Positions 10,843 through 23,830 are shown, numbered from the stretch's first letter. The stretch is 64,000 bases of DNA from Piper betle (GCA_033002965.1 JAURVB010014683.1:1-64000), one strand, 5' to 3'. Notes: generated by a model not told the origin, from the sequence alone. Translations and numbers: made by a program.

Positions 10843-12072
10843 CATGGTTCCAAAAATCAGAATCGGTTTTCGAAGGAGTCAATGAATCAAATCGAATCGG
10901 TCTAAATTAACCAAGAATCGATTTAATTAATTCGGTTTGAATCAGTCCAAATCGGAATCTTAGTTATTGTCAATGTCACTAGTTCAACTAACAAATCAAA
11001 GTAACTATGCATATTAGTCAAGAATAAAATGATTACTCAAGTAAAACTTTCCGTAAATTATTACTTTATAACACGTCCAGAAGAAAATATTTAGACACTA
11101 TGATTTGTAACAAATAAGAAGCAAGTTCTATGTCAACCCATAGAACCAAACTCCAACGACGTAACTTTAGTTAATCCATAAACACATGATGAGAATGGAC
11201 ATGATGCACTCAACCTGAAACATGATTCCTATCCACTTTAGCCTAACATCCTTATTTCTCAAAACAAATTTGTGAACAACATATAATTGCACAAAATATG
11301 TGAACAAATCAAATAATTTGTGAACTAATCAAATAATAACACAAACAAATAGACGACACAAAAATTTGTGAATGAATCCCAAATCAGCAATGTAAAAAAT
11401 TTGTGAACAAATCCCAAATCAGCAATGTAAAATATTTGTGAACGAATCCCAAATCAGCATACAATTTTTAATAATTTGCACAACACAACATACAATTTGC
11501 ACAACACAGCAAACAATTTCAAAATTTACAGCAAAAAAAAAAATTGCACACAAATGATACCATATCCAAAATTTTACCAAGCATGAATAATTTCAACAAA
11601 AAATTGCAACTTTACAAAACGCAGGTCGGAGGGAAGGGCAGCAGCAGACCAATGGAGAGAGGGTGGAGGCAAAGGGCGGCGATGGACTGGCGATGTTGGA
11701 GGTGAGGTCGCAAGGGCAGAGGCAAGATCAGAGCCGAGGTCGGAGGTGAGGTCGGGGCGGAGGTTATCGGCGGCAGACGGGCAGAGGGAGGAATTGGCGG
11801 CGGCAAACGGGCGGATGAGGGTCGGGGTAAATTTAGGTTTTTAAAATTTAAATTCTAATTTTACCCATGATTAAATAATTTATTTAATATCATACATAGG
11901 GTATTTTTATCATTTATCCATAAAACCGATTTACCCTGATTCTGAATCGGTCAAAATCGAGGTAAATCAGTCGTTTTTTAGACTGATTCAATGCCTAAAT
12001 CGGATTAGATTGCTCCCGATCCAATTTAAATCGGCCGATTCCGAGTGGAATCGACTGATTTCCACAACACTG
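10843..12072. mobile_element. ATCGG-rich non-autonomous element with GC-rich insert (copy 1)
   Basis: The left edge has CATGGTTCCAAAAATCAGAATCGG, abridged here as its key AAAAATCAGAATCGG box. The right edge is dense in AATCGG/CCGATT motifs and reads outward as GTGTTGTGGAAATCAGTCG. A segment at 11,825-11,950 (ATTTTACCCAT...TAGGGTATTTT...CATTTATCC) is clearly homologous to 49,405-49,510 in the second copy. The interior has a GC-rich purine-rich insert at 11,620-11,830. A hAT-like origin fits the terminus style, but target duplications were not found. Confidence 0.45.
11364..11460. repeat. Three-copy 35-bp tandem repeat
   Basis: Copies begin at 11,364, 11,399 and 11,434 (ATTTGTGAA...AATCCCAAATCAGCA); the third is partial. 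The same ATTTGTGAAC motif occurs in looser form from about 11,270. Confidence 0.9.
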
Positions 12073-12995
12073 CAGGCAGGTCAACACGAATGAGGGATAA
12101 CGGGCCAGCAGTGCCCGTCGCCTGAAACCGCCAGCTGCAACATGGCAAAGGCTGCCACCAGTCGAGATCGGTAGAGGGGAGGACGGGGAAGGTGCTGGTG
12201 GTGACAACCAATGAAGTCTGGCCGGTGGTTGGCCGAAAAATAACCTAAAAGTGGCAAAATTGCTGCGTGCGATCGCTACTATGGCGGTGGTCATAAGTGG
12301 GCTCAAAATGTCAGTTTCGACAAAAGGAATCTATTTGGGTAGTTGGCCTCATCGGAGGTGGCTCCCTGGCGCCAAAAAATGCCCTGAAAGGAGCGACATT
12401 GGCGATAGGAAATCAATAACCAAAAACTCCCCGTTGGTGACGAACGCAGCGGCCTTGGCGTTTGTGGTGGGTCCTAGTCGGTAGAAGGCCACGAGGCAGT
12501 CACGATCGAACTGGTCCGGTGGCCGGATGGATGATTAAAAACTCGTCAGCAACAGTGGTAAGGTGCAAATCCAAAATAATGTGGAGAAAAGCTAAGTTTC
12601 TTCTATTTTAATTTTATTGAATGGTCCAGATCTATGAGACTGTTGGGGTGGTTGACCTCATTGGAGGAACCTCGCCGGCGTCAGAAAATGACCTGAAAGA
12701 CTTTGACAGCGATGGAAACTGTCTGAGCAAATGTCCTCAGCAGTGGCAACTACGTGGCGTCAGAGATGGTAAAGGGTATTGGTTGATAGCCGGTCGTGAG
12801 GCGCTCACCGTGGTATCGGTATGGTGGCTAAAGGGTGGTCGTAGACTCGCTGGCGGTGGACCAAAGTGGTGACATCGCTAGAATGGAAAATTTTTAAATA
12901 GTGGGAAAAGAGAGCTAGGGATTTTTGTTGTTGTTGTTGGACGATCCAGATCTTTCCACATGACACGATCTAGTTGATTAGGCATCTAGCAGGGT

Positions 12996-12997
<2 letters not shown>
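12073..12997. other. Unassigned GC-moderate block with an internal diverged duplication
   Basis: A stretch around 12,341-12,390 (GTTGGCCTCATCGGAGG ... GCCCTGAAAG) is echoed at 12,650-12,700 (GTTGACCTCATTGGAGG ... GACCTGAAAG), suggesting an old tandem duplication about 310 bp apart. Short frames exist (12,251-12,484 and 12,621-12,872, plus) but match no family I know. It resembles the GC-rich cargo carried by transposons elsewhere in the window. Confidence 0.35.

Positions 12998-13044
<47 letters not shown>
12998..13044. repeat. (TA)n-(CA)n compound microsatellite
   Basis: A TA tract to about 13,029 is followed directly by a CA tract. Confidence 0.95.
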
Positions 13045-13376
13045 AAGCTTATATCAACACCAAAAATAGTCGAAGTTGGCTCAAGGCCTAAAAGTAATTC
13101 TACGGATAGAAATTGAGATAAGAAAGCTAAATGAGACTCAAAACCCTAAACTCGATCGGACGAAGATTTGAGACTAAAATCAAGCTAGGTTCATAGGGGC
13201 AATTCGGTAGTCTAAAATCCTTATATGTAGAAGAGATACTTTGAAAAGGCCAAACAAATAGTAAACATTATAACAGCCTAAAACTAGCACTAAAACCCTA
13301 GGCTAACATAAGGAAAAAAATTGTATACCTTGTGTATACGTTTATAATTCATAATCTGTTGTAGTATAACTCAAGC

Positions 13377-13381
<5 letters not shown>

Positions 13382-13426
<45 letters not shown>
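13382..13426. repeat. (TA)n microsatellite
   Basis: Uninterrupted TA tract of about 45 bp. Confidence 0.95.
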
Positions 13427-13429
<3 letters not shown>

Positions 13430-16243
13430 GTACATTCAGCCTCTATAACATATTTACGTGGATATAAAGGCCTCATACTCTTGGTCGGAAATTTGGTTTG
13501 GCTTGAATTGATTCGAACTGACTTGAAACTGAACCGAATCGGGCAAAATAGCAAGCAAGTAAAATCCTAACCCAAAACTGAGATTTTTGGTAGAAAAAGT
13601 TGAGAAATTTTTAGTGATACATATAATATTACTCAATTATTAATAAGAAAAAACTAGTACGAGATACTTTTCCAGCTCGCAATGCCAATACAAACCTAAC
13701 ATTCCAAGTTTCCATATTAAAACTATGGTTCGTCTGGTAGTAAAATCAAGAAGACTTTTTGTTTAAATAAAAAAAGTAATATCTAGAAGATGTTTATTTG
13801 AAATGTTGGAATTAGACATCACACAAAGTTCAATATGGCGCCGAACTTATAATTAAATTGGAGCATTATATTAAGTGGGTAATGTTCTCCTTCCATGATT
13901 AGCCTGACTTTTGTCTCAATTAATCTTATTTATATTGAGGAATCCATCAAAGTTTCCTTATGCATTCATGGGTTTTATAAATAAAGAAGATCGAATTATG
14001 CTTGGGGGGAAAAACGCTCGAATCATAATATAAAGCGATAGAAAAGAGTGACGATACCTTATTAGTAGCTTAATTAGGAGTATCTTATGCCCCCGTACAT
14101 GTAAACTACTGGAGAGACATGCACGTAAAACAAAAGGCAGCTCCCTTCCCCATCAATCAATACTAATTAATTTGTTGATTTATTCAAGTCTTGTGAACCA
14201 TTCCTTTGAAAAAAAGACAAGACACACACCATTTGGCTACAACATCAAACCAGTATTGCCATCAAAAAAATTATCATTGTTTTGTTAAAGCCACAATAGT
14301 CAATAAAATACCACCATTAGCGTCTGTAATTTAGAGTGCAATCGAGTTTAGCTGATCTTGTGATCATTGATGGATTCTTATATATATTGATCAATTTTTT
14401 TCCAAATCAGTTAGCTCATACTTTTTTCGACGACACTTAGCTCATACTTGATTGATATGAGATAATCATTTTACATATTGAGTTTGAGCATGTTGAAAGC
14501 TTATTGTTAAAAATTATTATTAATTAGCTCACTCAATGGTCATCCACCAAAGGGTGTTAAGATTTATTTGGTAACCGTTACATCTTCACTTTTTATAAAT
14601 ATATATACCCAATAGTAAGAAAAAGACATTGGTTTAGAATTTATATTTTCTATCTTGAATGCAACATTCTAACGATTTGAACACTAACGAGTTTGTGATT
14701 TAACTTGTGAATAAGAGTGATTACCAATCTATTACACCGGAGGAAATATATTTAACCCTTCTAATGTAAATTTACGTAATTTTATATTACTTTATATTAA
14801 TTCTCGGGTTAATCTTCACTTTTTCTTAATACTAATGTTTGGCTGATTTTTTTATTTAGTTAGTTTGAGCCGAGTTGAGCCCATTATGGCTTCAAATTTC
14901 TCTTTCTTTTGATTTTTACACTTCACACGCACAAATGACAAGTATGTTATTTTTCCGGGAAAGTGACAAGTTATAAATCCCTCGAGGATTAACTTATCAT
15001 TTAATGGCTTTGGAAAAAAAACTTAAGAAATGGGTATAGCCTATCATACATACTTAATACATATATAAAGGTATTAATTATATATTAAATAGATGAGCTG
15101 AATTTAATCTATCATTTTGTTCTAGCTCAAATTTTACGGAGCTCGAGCTCGTACGTAGCTAAGTCAAACCAAGCACTTCGCTCTTCACTCAAGCTTTGTT
15201 CATATTAATTTCCTTAAGCTGCTGTTTTGTTTGTAAGCTAAACATTCTAAAGCCACGATACATATAATACATATATAAGTTGAGTCAAATTAATTAAGTG
15301 TAATTTACTAGCGTGCTATGGCTTACACACCTACCTCTAATTACAGCCAGAGGCAGAACTCGTCGTATGAAGTAGAAAATGTCGCTACACACAGATACAT
15401 AGACGATAAAAAGCAAAACCCAGCTGATATACAGAAACAACGGAATATTGGGTATGCACATACATGTAGGAAGAATGATGCATACAATGTTGGACTCATT
15501 CTCGCATTCACATTTCAACGCCTAGTCGGAACAAGAACAGCGGGGTCCCGATGTTGCAAGCTTTTGTGGATAGGAAAGAATGGTCCAAAAATCATATCCT
15601 TATCATGTTTGATGTTTTCCTTTTGCAATTTTACCGGAGAATGAACGCGACTGCTTGTAGTATGCCAACTACTTGATCACTAGAAGATGAACTTCCTATC
15701 GGATCATTGGGGGACTTCTGATAGACACCTTTACCGCTGGATTGGAACGGACGAATACTACTGATCCACAAGAGAACAACAACTCAAACTCTGACATCAT
15801 GGGCTGCCACTCAACACCACTGCAAGTCAACCTTATCTCTATATCCCAAGTCAAGCAAACGCTGATATATATATATATCTGCTTCTCTCTTCATCAACGG
15901 TTTTCCACATGAGTTTGTAATGCTAGTGATCAAAAGATGAAGATAGATCAATTTCCAATTATGACATTGTTAAGAATTAACGCATGGCCAATCATTATAG
16001 GGGAGGGTACAAACAAACGAAAGAAATTTGCCAATTTATTAAGATATATGTTGGTTATTAAATAATGCAAAGATAGTTACTCTTATTAACAAAAAGAGGA
16101 ACTCAATACTAACGCTGACATGAGATTAAAAGAACAAGAATAAGTAAATCAAAATATAAGAAAAATCTAAAAATTACAATAAAAATACCTCCTACATGCA
16201 CGATGAGGGACTCGGGTTCGAATCTCAGTAACTCAATTTCTAA

Positions 16244-16298
<55 letters not shown>

Positions 16299-18861
16299 TC
16301 TTTTATAATAAAAAGTCACAGGTTTGAATACGATTTACCTCAACTTCTAATTTCCTACTAATAAGAGTCTATCTAATTGTCTTGAAAAAATATAATAAAA
16401 AATTAATTAATTATAATTTATCTTTTAATTTAAATATGATGTATATTTAAAATTAATTCACATTCTATATATAAGACATTAAATTATTATAGTCCATTTC
16501 ATTATTTAATAAGAATTTATATATAAAATTTAAATTTATCTGATGTAGGTTGTACATGGTGCGACATCTTGCTAATTTATGTACTATAATACTTTCTCAC
16601 ATTCTAGTTTATGGAGTACGCTTACTTGTATTAATTTTCTTATATATAATATCAATTAATCTTGTTTGGTACTTATATTGATTACATTTACAATAAACAT
16701 TATCTAGTATATTTTAATTCACCATATATATATATACATGCATCGTATATTTTATCCCAATGCGTTTCCATATTCCCACTATGGTCATTAATTACAAGGG
16801 AAAATCATTAGGGCATATGTAGTATGACTAAGGTTTGCACTATATTAATACGTACATTACTTGCATGAAAAGATCTAACATGAAATTTCTGCACTTGTTT
16901 CTAGCGAAAAAATTCTTACTTACGAACCAACAAAAAAAATGTTTGATGCTTAGCCTAGCACAACCTTAGCATGTCGCAAGCATTCGAAAGTTCTTCGACG
17001 TGGGGAGAAAAAAAACGTATTCTATCTGCTCAAGATCAGGAACTAGCTAATCCTCCCGCTCAAAATTGAGCACTGACCCAATTTGTAAGAATTTCTGGGG
17101 AGTACTTTGCATACATGATTATCATCACCACCGTGACGACTCAAGCTGCTACTAGTCAGGCCTTTGGGGGATGAGACATGACGGCCAAGTCCCACCATTC
17201 GTGTGCTTGGACCACGGTCAATTTCTACGCACGTCCTGTCCCGCTTCTTCACGTGGATCCCCTCCTCCTCTTCCCTGTCTTCTCCCTACATTGTTCTCCT
17301 TGTTCACGTGTTATCTGTCCCCAACATTTTAACACATATGCTTTCCACGCTTCTTGGTCTGGTGCTATATTCTTTCCGCTTCTCTCCAAATATTCTTCCA
17401 TCAAATCCCACCGAGACATACCAATCTGCATCCCTGAGTATGCTTTTGGCTGCTATTGTGTTTCTTTGCCATCCGATGCCCGCCTTCCCTTTTCTCTAGT
17501 CGTTGGATTAATGAAATTTTTCCTTTTCGCCCTTCGACTCCCTGGTCCATTATAACTTCATTTTTTTTAGAGCTATGCATATGTACTTAAATACCAATAT
17601 CATTAATTTAGTTTATATATATATATATATGAAAAATAATCTGTTAGAAGTCTTATAACCGTCAATATTAGTTTATAAGACTCAATGAATAACCACAGAA
17701 GTATATATAAAAATATCTTTTTATTCTTTAAATAACAAAATTATCATAACGATATGTAATGGGTGAATGATTTAGTTAAAGTTAATTGGGCCTTATTCCA
17801 CTATATATATATATATATATATATGAACTAGGTGCAAATCAGGAGAACTAGATGAGAGGAGAATATTAAGATGAAAGGAGCGAAATGTAGTAAAAAAATA
17901 TTCAAAGACGGTAGATAACGAAAACAAGAGGCTATTTATTCACTTCATTAAAACTTGTTGTAAAAGAAATCCTAATGGCATTAATATTCTGACATAAGAA
18001 AAATAAAACATATATATGGCGGCCTCATATATGCTCCTACATCACCTATAAATTGTTCATCTGCACTATGCTTTACTCAACTCCCAGAAATTGGAAGCTT
18101 GTAGCGAAAATAACAGAAGTTGATTTATACTCTTTTGAGTGCAATCAACTCCACTCATAACAAAAATAAAAACAAAAACCTCCACTCCTAGATATATAGT
18201 CGCTTATTTTTTATGACCATTACAAATATTATGCACCTTTGTGCGTTTATATCATGCACAGGCGTAAATTGAAGTTGCGGCCTGTGGGGACCATTGTTAT
18301 AAAGAGAAGATTATTGCTCTCTTACTGCCGTTCAATACTAGCCTCTAGTTCACAATTACTTTTCCCATTTTTTCTTCAACATATTTACTTCGTACATATA
18401 TATATATATATGGGATATAGTAGCTTGGTGATTTTCTTGCGATGGCTGTTCGAGCAATGTGACTGGCGTTGATGACGATATTGAAGGTACCATGAAATTT
18501 AATGAAAAGAGATATCCATGAAACGGAGCTCAAGATGTTCTCTGCCATAAACATTCAAGTACAAGCAAATGGTAGCATTTATTCATTTTTCACATCCAAA
18601 TGCAACAAACAGCGTACAAACACCTCCTCTTCTCAGAGCGAGCTACCACTACTCGTATCACACTCCAATCCTTGCATATACATATATATACTCACACTTT
18701 CAAATTCCAAACTCTCCAATCTCCACATCAATGCATCATTTTACAAACCGTGATTGATCATGATCAATACATGGGTATTATATATATGCACAACGACTGA
18801 GATATATTATATTTTTATGTAAGCTAATGCATGCCTAGTTTATACACAAGAATTATTATTA
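13427..18861. other. Gene-free intergenic DNA
   Basis: No recognised gene over 5.4 kb. Fragmentary repeats include an AACCGAATCGG piece near 13,480-13,560, a GAGCTCGAGCTCG piece near 15,140 and two TA tracts near 17,610 and 17,805. 17,040-17,540 is a more GC-balanced segment with open frames on both strands (for example plus 17,178-17,555), but neither frame resembles a known protein; it could be the remnant of a gene or promoter. Confidence 0.45.
16200..16298 (+). repeat. SINE-like remnant: B-box plus (AAT)n tail
   Basis: GGTTCGAATC at 16,215-16,224 matches the tRNA-derived B-box of RNA polymerase III promoters. It is followed, after a short spacer, by an (AAT)n tail from about 16,245 to 16,298, the arrangement seen in plant SINE 3' ends. 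No convincing A-box was found upstream, so this may be a 5'-truncated copy or chance. Confidence 0.4.
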
Positions 18862-19194
18862 TTAAATATCCCTAACTTCGAACAGGTTGCGGTTCTTGAC
18901 GACGATGTCATACATGTGGATGGACATGAAGCTTCGGAAGTCCTTGGGGAGGGAGATGAGGTGAACAGTGGCGGGCTTGTGGTATTGGAGAAGGTCTGGG
19001 TCATCATAGTACCTCTCCCACCCCAAGCTAGTGAGCTTCCTCTCTAGCACGGCATAGGAGGTGATTACATCGTTGCTGGGTATGTGAACCAGCACCGCTC
19101 TCTTCCCTGGCCGCCCTTCGCCGCCGTCGGCCGCAGGGTTCTCTAGCCTCACCACCCCTTTGTTGAACACCCACACTTTCGACATTCTTCCCAC
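18862..19194 (-). CDS. FPF1-like protein (flowering promoting factor 1 family)
   Basis: A single uninterrupted 110-residue frame, exactly the usual length of this plant family. The family signature runs through the whole protein: N-terminal [17 protein letters not shown], the core [26 protein letters not shown](Y)H, then [10 protein letters not shown] and the C-terminal [20 protein letters not shown]1 proteins are small soluble proteins without a known catalytic domain that promote flowering, growth or gibberellin-linked responses. The frame offers two starts, Met1 (19,194) and Met4 (19,185); family members begin at the second (M-S-x-V-W-V-F), so either is possible. Intronless, as is usual for the family. 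A TATA box lies about 105 bp upstream. Nothing in the frame is broken, and the nearest recognised gene is about 5 kb away. Confidence 0.95.
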   Translation of the reverse strand: MGRMSKVWVFNKGVVRLENPAADGGEGRPGKRAVLVHIPSNDVITSYAVLERKLTSLGWERYYDDPDLLQYHKPATVHLISLPKDFRSFMSIHMYDIVVKNRNLFEVRDI

Positions 19195-19297
19195 AGTCTA
19201 GGAGACGCAACACAACTACAATTACAAGTACTACTTGCTTGTGTCTATAGGAGCTAGTACTGTTGTTGTTGTGAGCAAGAAGGGTGCGGACGGCTCC

Positions 19298-19307
19298 TAT
19301 ATATATA
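19298..19307 (-). promoter_or_regulatory. TATA box of the FPF1-like gene
   Basis: TATATATA preceding AGGAGCCGTCC when read on the minus strand, about 105 bp upstream of the first ATG. The distance suits a short 5' leader of roughly 70-80 nt. Confidence 0.6.
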
Positions 19308-19311
19308 CGTA

Positions 19312-21325
19312 TAAGCAAAGAGTGAACGGATACTTAAGTACTTTAAATCCTTTGGGGGAGTGCGCAGAAAAGCACGTTTCTTGGGAACCTTTTACGCAGC
19401 TAGCTGGTAAGTGGGCAGGTGGACCCTCTAAACTGCTAGCTCGGAACCAGACTTGCGTAGGGTGTGGATTTGAGCAGATTCTTTACCGGCTAGGTTTTTG
19501 TCCAGCTCTATCGTGAGCAAGGTTGCTCAGTTTGGAGTTCATTTACATGCCGACATGCAGAGGTGAAGAAGAAAATTTTAAAGCGGAAATTCCTTCAATA
19601 TGCAGGGTCGGATATATGTTTTCTTGTTGCTGTCATGTCATCTTGGTTCTTTATTTGTTTTGGTTTCCGGACTTACATACACGCCCAACATCCTTTTGAA
19701 AGAAGCTAAGCTTTCTGCCTATGGGATGGGTTATCTGGCCTTTTGCCCAATTCTTGTGGCGCTATAGCTAGTGGGAAGGTGAAACTTAACTTGTTGAAAT
19801 CCATCATGAATTCTTATTAATGGAGACTAAGTTAAAATATACGTGTATTAATTAATTTATATCTTTGGCCGAACTTTTACATTGACCTCGGTATTGTAAT
19901 ATTGTATTATCTTGCCTACCTATTCGTTTACTTTACCTTGACTTCGGGCCTCGTAAAGTGAGCTTGATTTCTGATTGCGAGCAAATTATGTGAATCATGC
20001 TTAATTTTTCTTCCCTTGACAGTAAAAATATGAAGTATTGAATATATTTTTATCCACATGCAGCCGAAATGTTAGGTAGCCTAAATTCTTCCTAACTAAC
20101 TTTTTGGTCAAAAAGATTGAATAAATCAGCTCGAATTAGAAATATTGTCATATAAATGTGTGTCCATTATTAGCTGGTAATTAATTATTTTTTTGTTTTG
20201 TATATAATCAGAACTCTTCACATATGCTGCATGAGCACTTGCAGATTTTTAGAGTTACTAAGTTTTACATTTGAGTTTACGTGCCAAGGGTGGACAAGTG
20301 AATCTGGTTAACTAACTCATAACCACACACACACATATATCAACTAATAAGCTTAATAATTTTTTTAAAAGTGATTAACTAAACTAAATATTATATGCAC
20401 AATTCTCACTTATATATTAGACCTTATCCCGATAAACATTGAATATAAGACTAGGTAACTAAATGTCATCATACAACTTAATATATATATATATATATAT
20501 GAAAATGTTCCCATCATATCGTGAGGAAGAAAAATCATATGGGTTTTATCAACAAACATTCTTATCACATCTAATGAGGGTATTTGATTCAACAATTTAA
20601 ACGTAGCTCTAATATTGACAATTTTCTTATGAGGTGATATCTAGGATGAAAAACTGAAACATTTATTTAGTAAATTATTTAGCGGAATTCCAAATCTTTC
20701 TAGCTAACCGGGTTAGGGTGTATCCCTTTGCCCTTGGGGCAACACAGATTTATGAGACAACGCCTGAAATTAGATCACTACTTTCTTACATGCCATGCTA
20801 AAACTTCATTTTTTTATGCCCCTCTTAAGTGCTCATCACTAAATTAAGCACCTTATGCCACCGTTACCCTTTATTCAATATGCTTCTTTAAAATCATTCC
20901 ATAAATAATTAAGCTTTGAGAGGATTCATGCAAATGTACCTCTTTTTTTTGGGGGGACCCCTTTTGTTAAAAAAATAACATTTCATAAGCATAAGTGGAT
21001 TCTTGCTACAAACGAATTTATTCTCTAGTTACTACATTGGTTTGAATTGAAAGTTGAGAATTAGTGGCATGGAACGTGTAGTCCTTTTCAGTTGGTAACT
21101 TGATATATATTTATAATAAGCACAAGTGTACTGAGTAGAGGGGGAATTGAATCGGATTAGTGTAGAATCAGAATTTGAATAAAGTGTTGATCACTGTCAT
21201 TAGCATATAACTCTCTGCCAACTAATGTTCTGAAATTGTTTAATGGAAAAGTTCCATTTTTCATTAACATTAATATACAAGTACTATTGTTATTTTTCTA
21301 ACATGATTCACTAGCTATTCCTCTT
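19312..21325. other. Upstream region of the FPF1-like gene; no other gene seen
   Basis: AT-rich non-coding DNA. A short open frame at 19,235-19,516 (plus) overlaps the FPF1-like promoter and is not convincing. A TA tract lies at about 20,482-20,500 and a CA tract near 20,323. Confidence 0.5.
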
Positions 21326-21970
21326 TAGGAGGGCTGTAAATGGCTAGTTAATTTACCGATTGTATCGAATTAAATGACATAAATATCGTGAAGAAATTAT
21401 TCACCATTTTATAAAATATTGAAAACTTCAATTAATTTAACCAAGCTGATTAGAAGTACAAATCGTTATGACACAAGGTTTAACTGTAACTGTTTAACCG
21501 ACTTCACAAAATATAATTATGTCATCTTATATGTTTTATGAATAAATTCTAATTTCATTTCTTAACTAAGTGACGACCTATAAATATAGAATTGTTTTTT
21601 GTTTGAAACATGTTTTACATAATATTGCTGTAATGATTGCAGCTTGATATGTTAAAGTATCTTTTTATTACAGTTTAACGATTAATTTACTTTATTTTAG
21701 ATATTAAAATATTATATATTTTGTATGATAGGCTATTTTTGACGGTTATAATTTTTTATTTTATACCATGTACATTTTTATATTGATTGATGTGTTATGT
21801 AAAATGATAAAAAATTAAGCAAATTTTGACAATTTATCCTACTAAAAAATGGTTAAAGTTCGTCTATAGTGGAACCTCATATATTCAATTAGCAGTACGG
21901 TTATGATTAGTAATATGGAAAATGGTTAATGATATTGATCGAGTTGCAATCGAGCCGTTTAGAGCCCTAA
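21326..21970. mobile_element. hAT-type MITE (degenerate)
   Basis: The left edge TTAGGAGGGCTGTAAATGGC and the reverse complement of the right edge, TTAGGGCTCTAAACGGCTC, form matching imperfect inverted termini of the common plant hAT 'taggg-ctgtaaa' style. The interior is AT-rich and non-coding. No clear 8-bp target duplication remains, so it is probably an old insertion. Confidence 0.5.
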
Positions 21971-22147
21971 TCTTTAGTATGAGAAAAATAAAATTAACTT
22001 CAAATTATTTGGAAGGATGCATCGATTCTCTTGTCATAATAAATATAAACACGAGGTAGATCAGATTAACAATCCTTAAGTTTGACAAGTGTCCAATATT
22101 GAAAGGCGGGATATCAAACTGTTTTTTCAAGTTTTAAGAAATGATGT

Positions 22148-22241
22148 AAGAATGTCGAATGACGTCAAACTTGACGTCATCCAGAACCACATGCAAGAAT
22201 GTCGAATGACGTCAAACTTGACGTCATCCAGAACCACATGC
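22148..22241. repeat. Perfect 47-bp tandem duplication carrying four TGACGTCA palindromes
   Basis: Copies 22,148-22,194 and 22,195-22,241 are identical over 47 bp. Each contains the inverted repeat ATGACGTCAA-AC-TTGACGTCAT, that is two TGACGTCA octamers, the core bound by plant bZIP (TGA/C-box type) factors. Perfect identity implies a recent duplication. No gene start is recognised close by, so a regulatory role is only inferred. Confidence 0.85.
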
Positions 22242-22303
22242 ATATCATCTGTACGCCATATAAGGGATATTAATTAATGTTTAAATATAACCCAAGGCTC
22301 GAA

Positions 22304-22888
22304 TAGGGGTGCTAATTGAGCGAGCGAGCCGAGCTCGACATGTGTTCGAGCTCGGCTCGAATAGTTTGAAACTCGACTCGAGATCGAACGAGTTTTAAAC
22401 ATACATGCTCGAGTTCGACTCGAATATCTTTTATGTGTTCGAACTCGACTCGAGCTCGAATATACTTAAATTGCTTAATTTTTATGAGCTCGTTCGCCAG
22501 CTCGAAACCAGCTCGATTAAAAGTCAAAAGTACTTCACTTAAAAAATGAGGCCAATGTGGTTTGAACCCACAACCTTAAAGTCATCAAGGTGAATACTTA
22601 CCATCTCAACTATCTTACTTCTTTGTTATTATATTACATATATATATATATAATATAATATATTATAATATAATATAAAGATTATATTATTATATTATTT
22701 TATCGAGTCGAGTTCGAGTCGATTTCGAGTTATAACTGAGTCGAGTCGAGTCGAACACGACCTTGCTCAAGCTCGGCTCGTAAGATTCGAGTTCGAGTCG
22801 AGCATTTAAATGTCGAGTTTCGAGTCGAGTCAAACCGAGCCGAACGCTAAATGCCTCACGAGCTGGCTCGCTCAATTAGCAGACCCTA
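22304..22888. mobile_element. hAT MITE, 585 bp, with 8-bp target duplication
   Basis: Terminal inverted repeats: TAGGGGTGCTAATTGAGC on the left and, reverse-complemented, TAGGGTCTGCTAATTGAGC on the right. It is flanked by GGCTCGAA (22,296-22,303) and GGCTCAAA (22,889-22,896), an 8-bp target duplication with one mismatch, diagnostic of the hAT superfamily. Subterminal regions are filled with GCTCGA/TCGAGC motifs on both sides. An inner segment (about 22,550-22,615, TTTGAACCCACAACC) resembles a tRNA-derived B-box. Relatives are at 53,187-55,191 and 39,200-39,475. Confidence 0.88.
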
Positions 22889-23090
22889 GGCTCAAATTTG
22901 TTTAGTATGAAAGAACTATAAATAATAATTTATATATAATAAAATTATTGATCTTTTACTCAAAAAAATATTGTAATATGGCCATGAAATGTAATTAATA
23001 CTTTTACCCTGTCGTCTTCCTAGGAAATTTTACCTCAACAAATTTTTTTATAAAATCAAAAGAAAAAAATTTATTATAAAATTATATTAC

Positions 23091-23760
23091 GGATAAATTT
23101 TAGTTTTGTAAGTAAATTCTTGTAAAATAATAAGATAGGTTATAACAATTTAAGATATTAAATATAAAATATGATTGACCGTGACTAAAAGATAAATCTT
23201 AATTGAAAAATATACTATAATCATTTGATTTTTTTATCGTATTTTGATTGATTAAATCTCTTACTTTTAATCATTGAGCTATCTTTTTATTAATAAAGAA
23301 TAAATTATGGATAAATTTTAATTTTATAGGTAAATTCTTGTTAAATGATAAGATATATTACAATAATTTAAAACATTAGATATAGATTTTGATTGACTCT
23401 GACTAAAAAGTAAATCTTAATTTAAAAAAGATATACTATAATAATTTAATTTTTATTTTATTTTATTATATTTTGATTGGTTAAATATCTTACTTTTAAT
23501 CGCATGTCAATATTGAGTTATCTTTTTATTAATAAAGAGTAGATCATGGATAAATTTTATAGGTAAATTCTTATTAAATAATAAAATAAATTATATTAAT
23601 TTAAAATATTTGATATAGATTTTGATTGACTCTAACAAACTGATAAATCTTAATTTAAAGAAGATATAATATAATAATATAACTCATTATTATTAATTTT
23701 TTGTCATTTTGATCGAACAAATGTCCTATTTTTAATTACCTGCCACCTCCCGTTTTATTG
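23091..23760. repeat. Three-unit AT-rich tandem repeat (~220-240 bp units)
   Basis: Units begin at the landmark GGATAAATTTT at 23,091, 23,309 and 23,548. Each then contains a GTAAATTCTT box, a TTTTGATTGACTC-like box, ATAAATCTTAAT and finally TTTTATTAATAAAGA. The copies are diverged and non-coding. Related sequence in the opposite orientation occurs near 58,510-58,690, so the unit is also dispersed. Confidence 0.75.
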
Positions 23761-23830
23761 ATAAAGAGTAGATGTATAATATATAATGATGCTTGAAAAA
23801 GCCAACAAGCATATTAATGAAATATAAGAA

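Noticed and set aside
16200..16298. Functional tRNA gene at the GGTTCGAATC motif
   Set aside because: No acceptor stem, D-arm or anticodon arm can be fitted around the B-box-like motif; a SINE remnant is more likely.
17043..17555. Open frames on both strands in a GC-balanced segment
   Set aside because: No recognisable family, no splice logic, mutually overlapping; could be chance.
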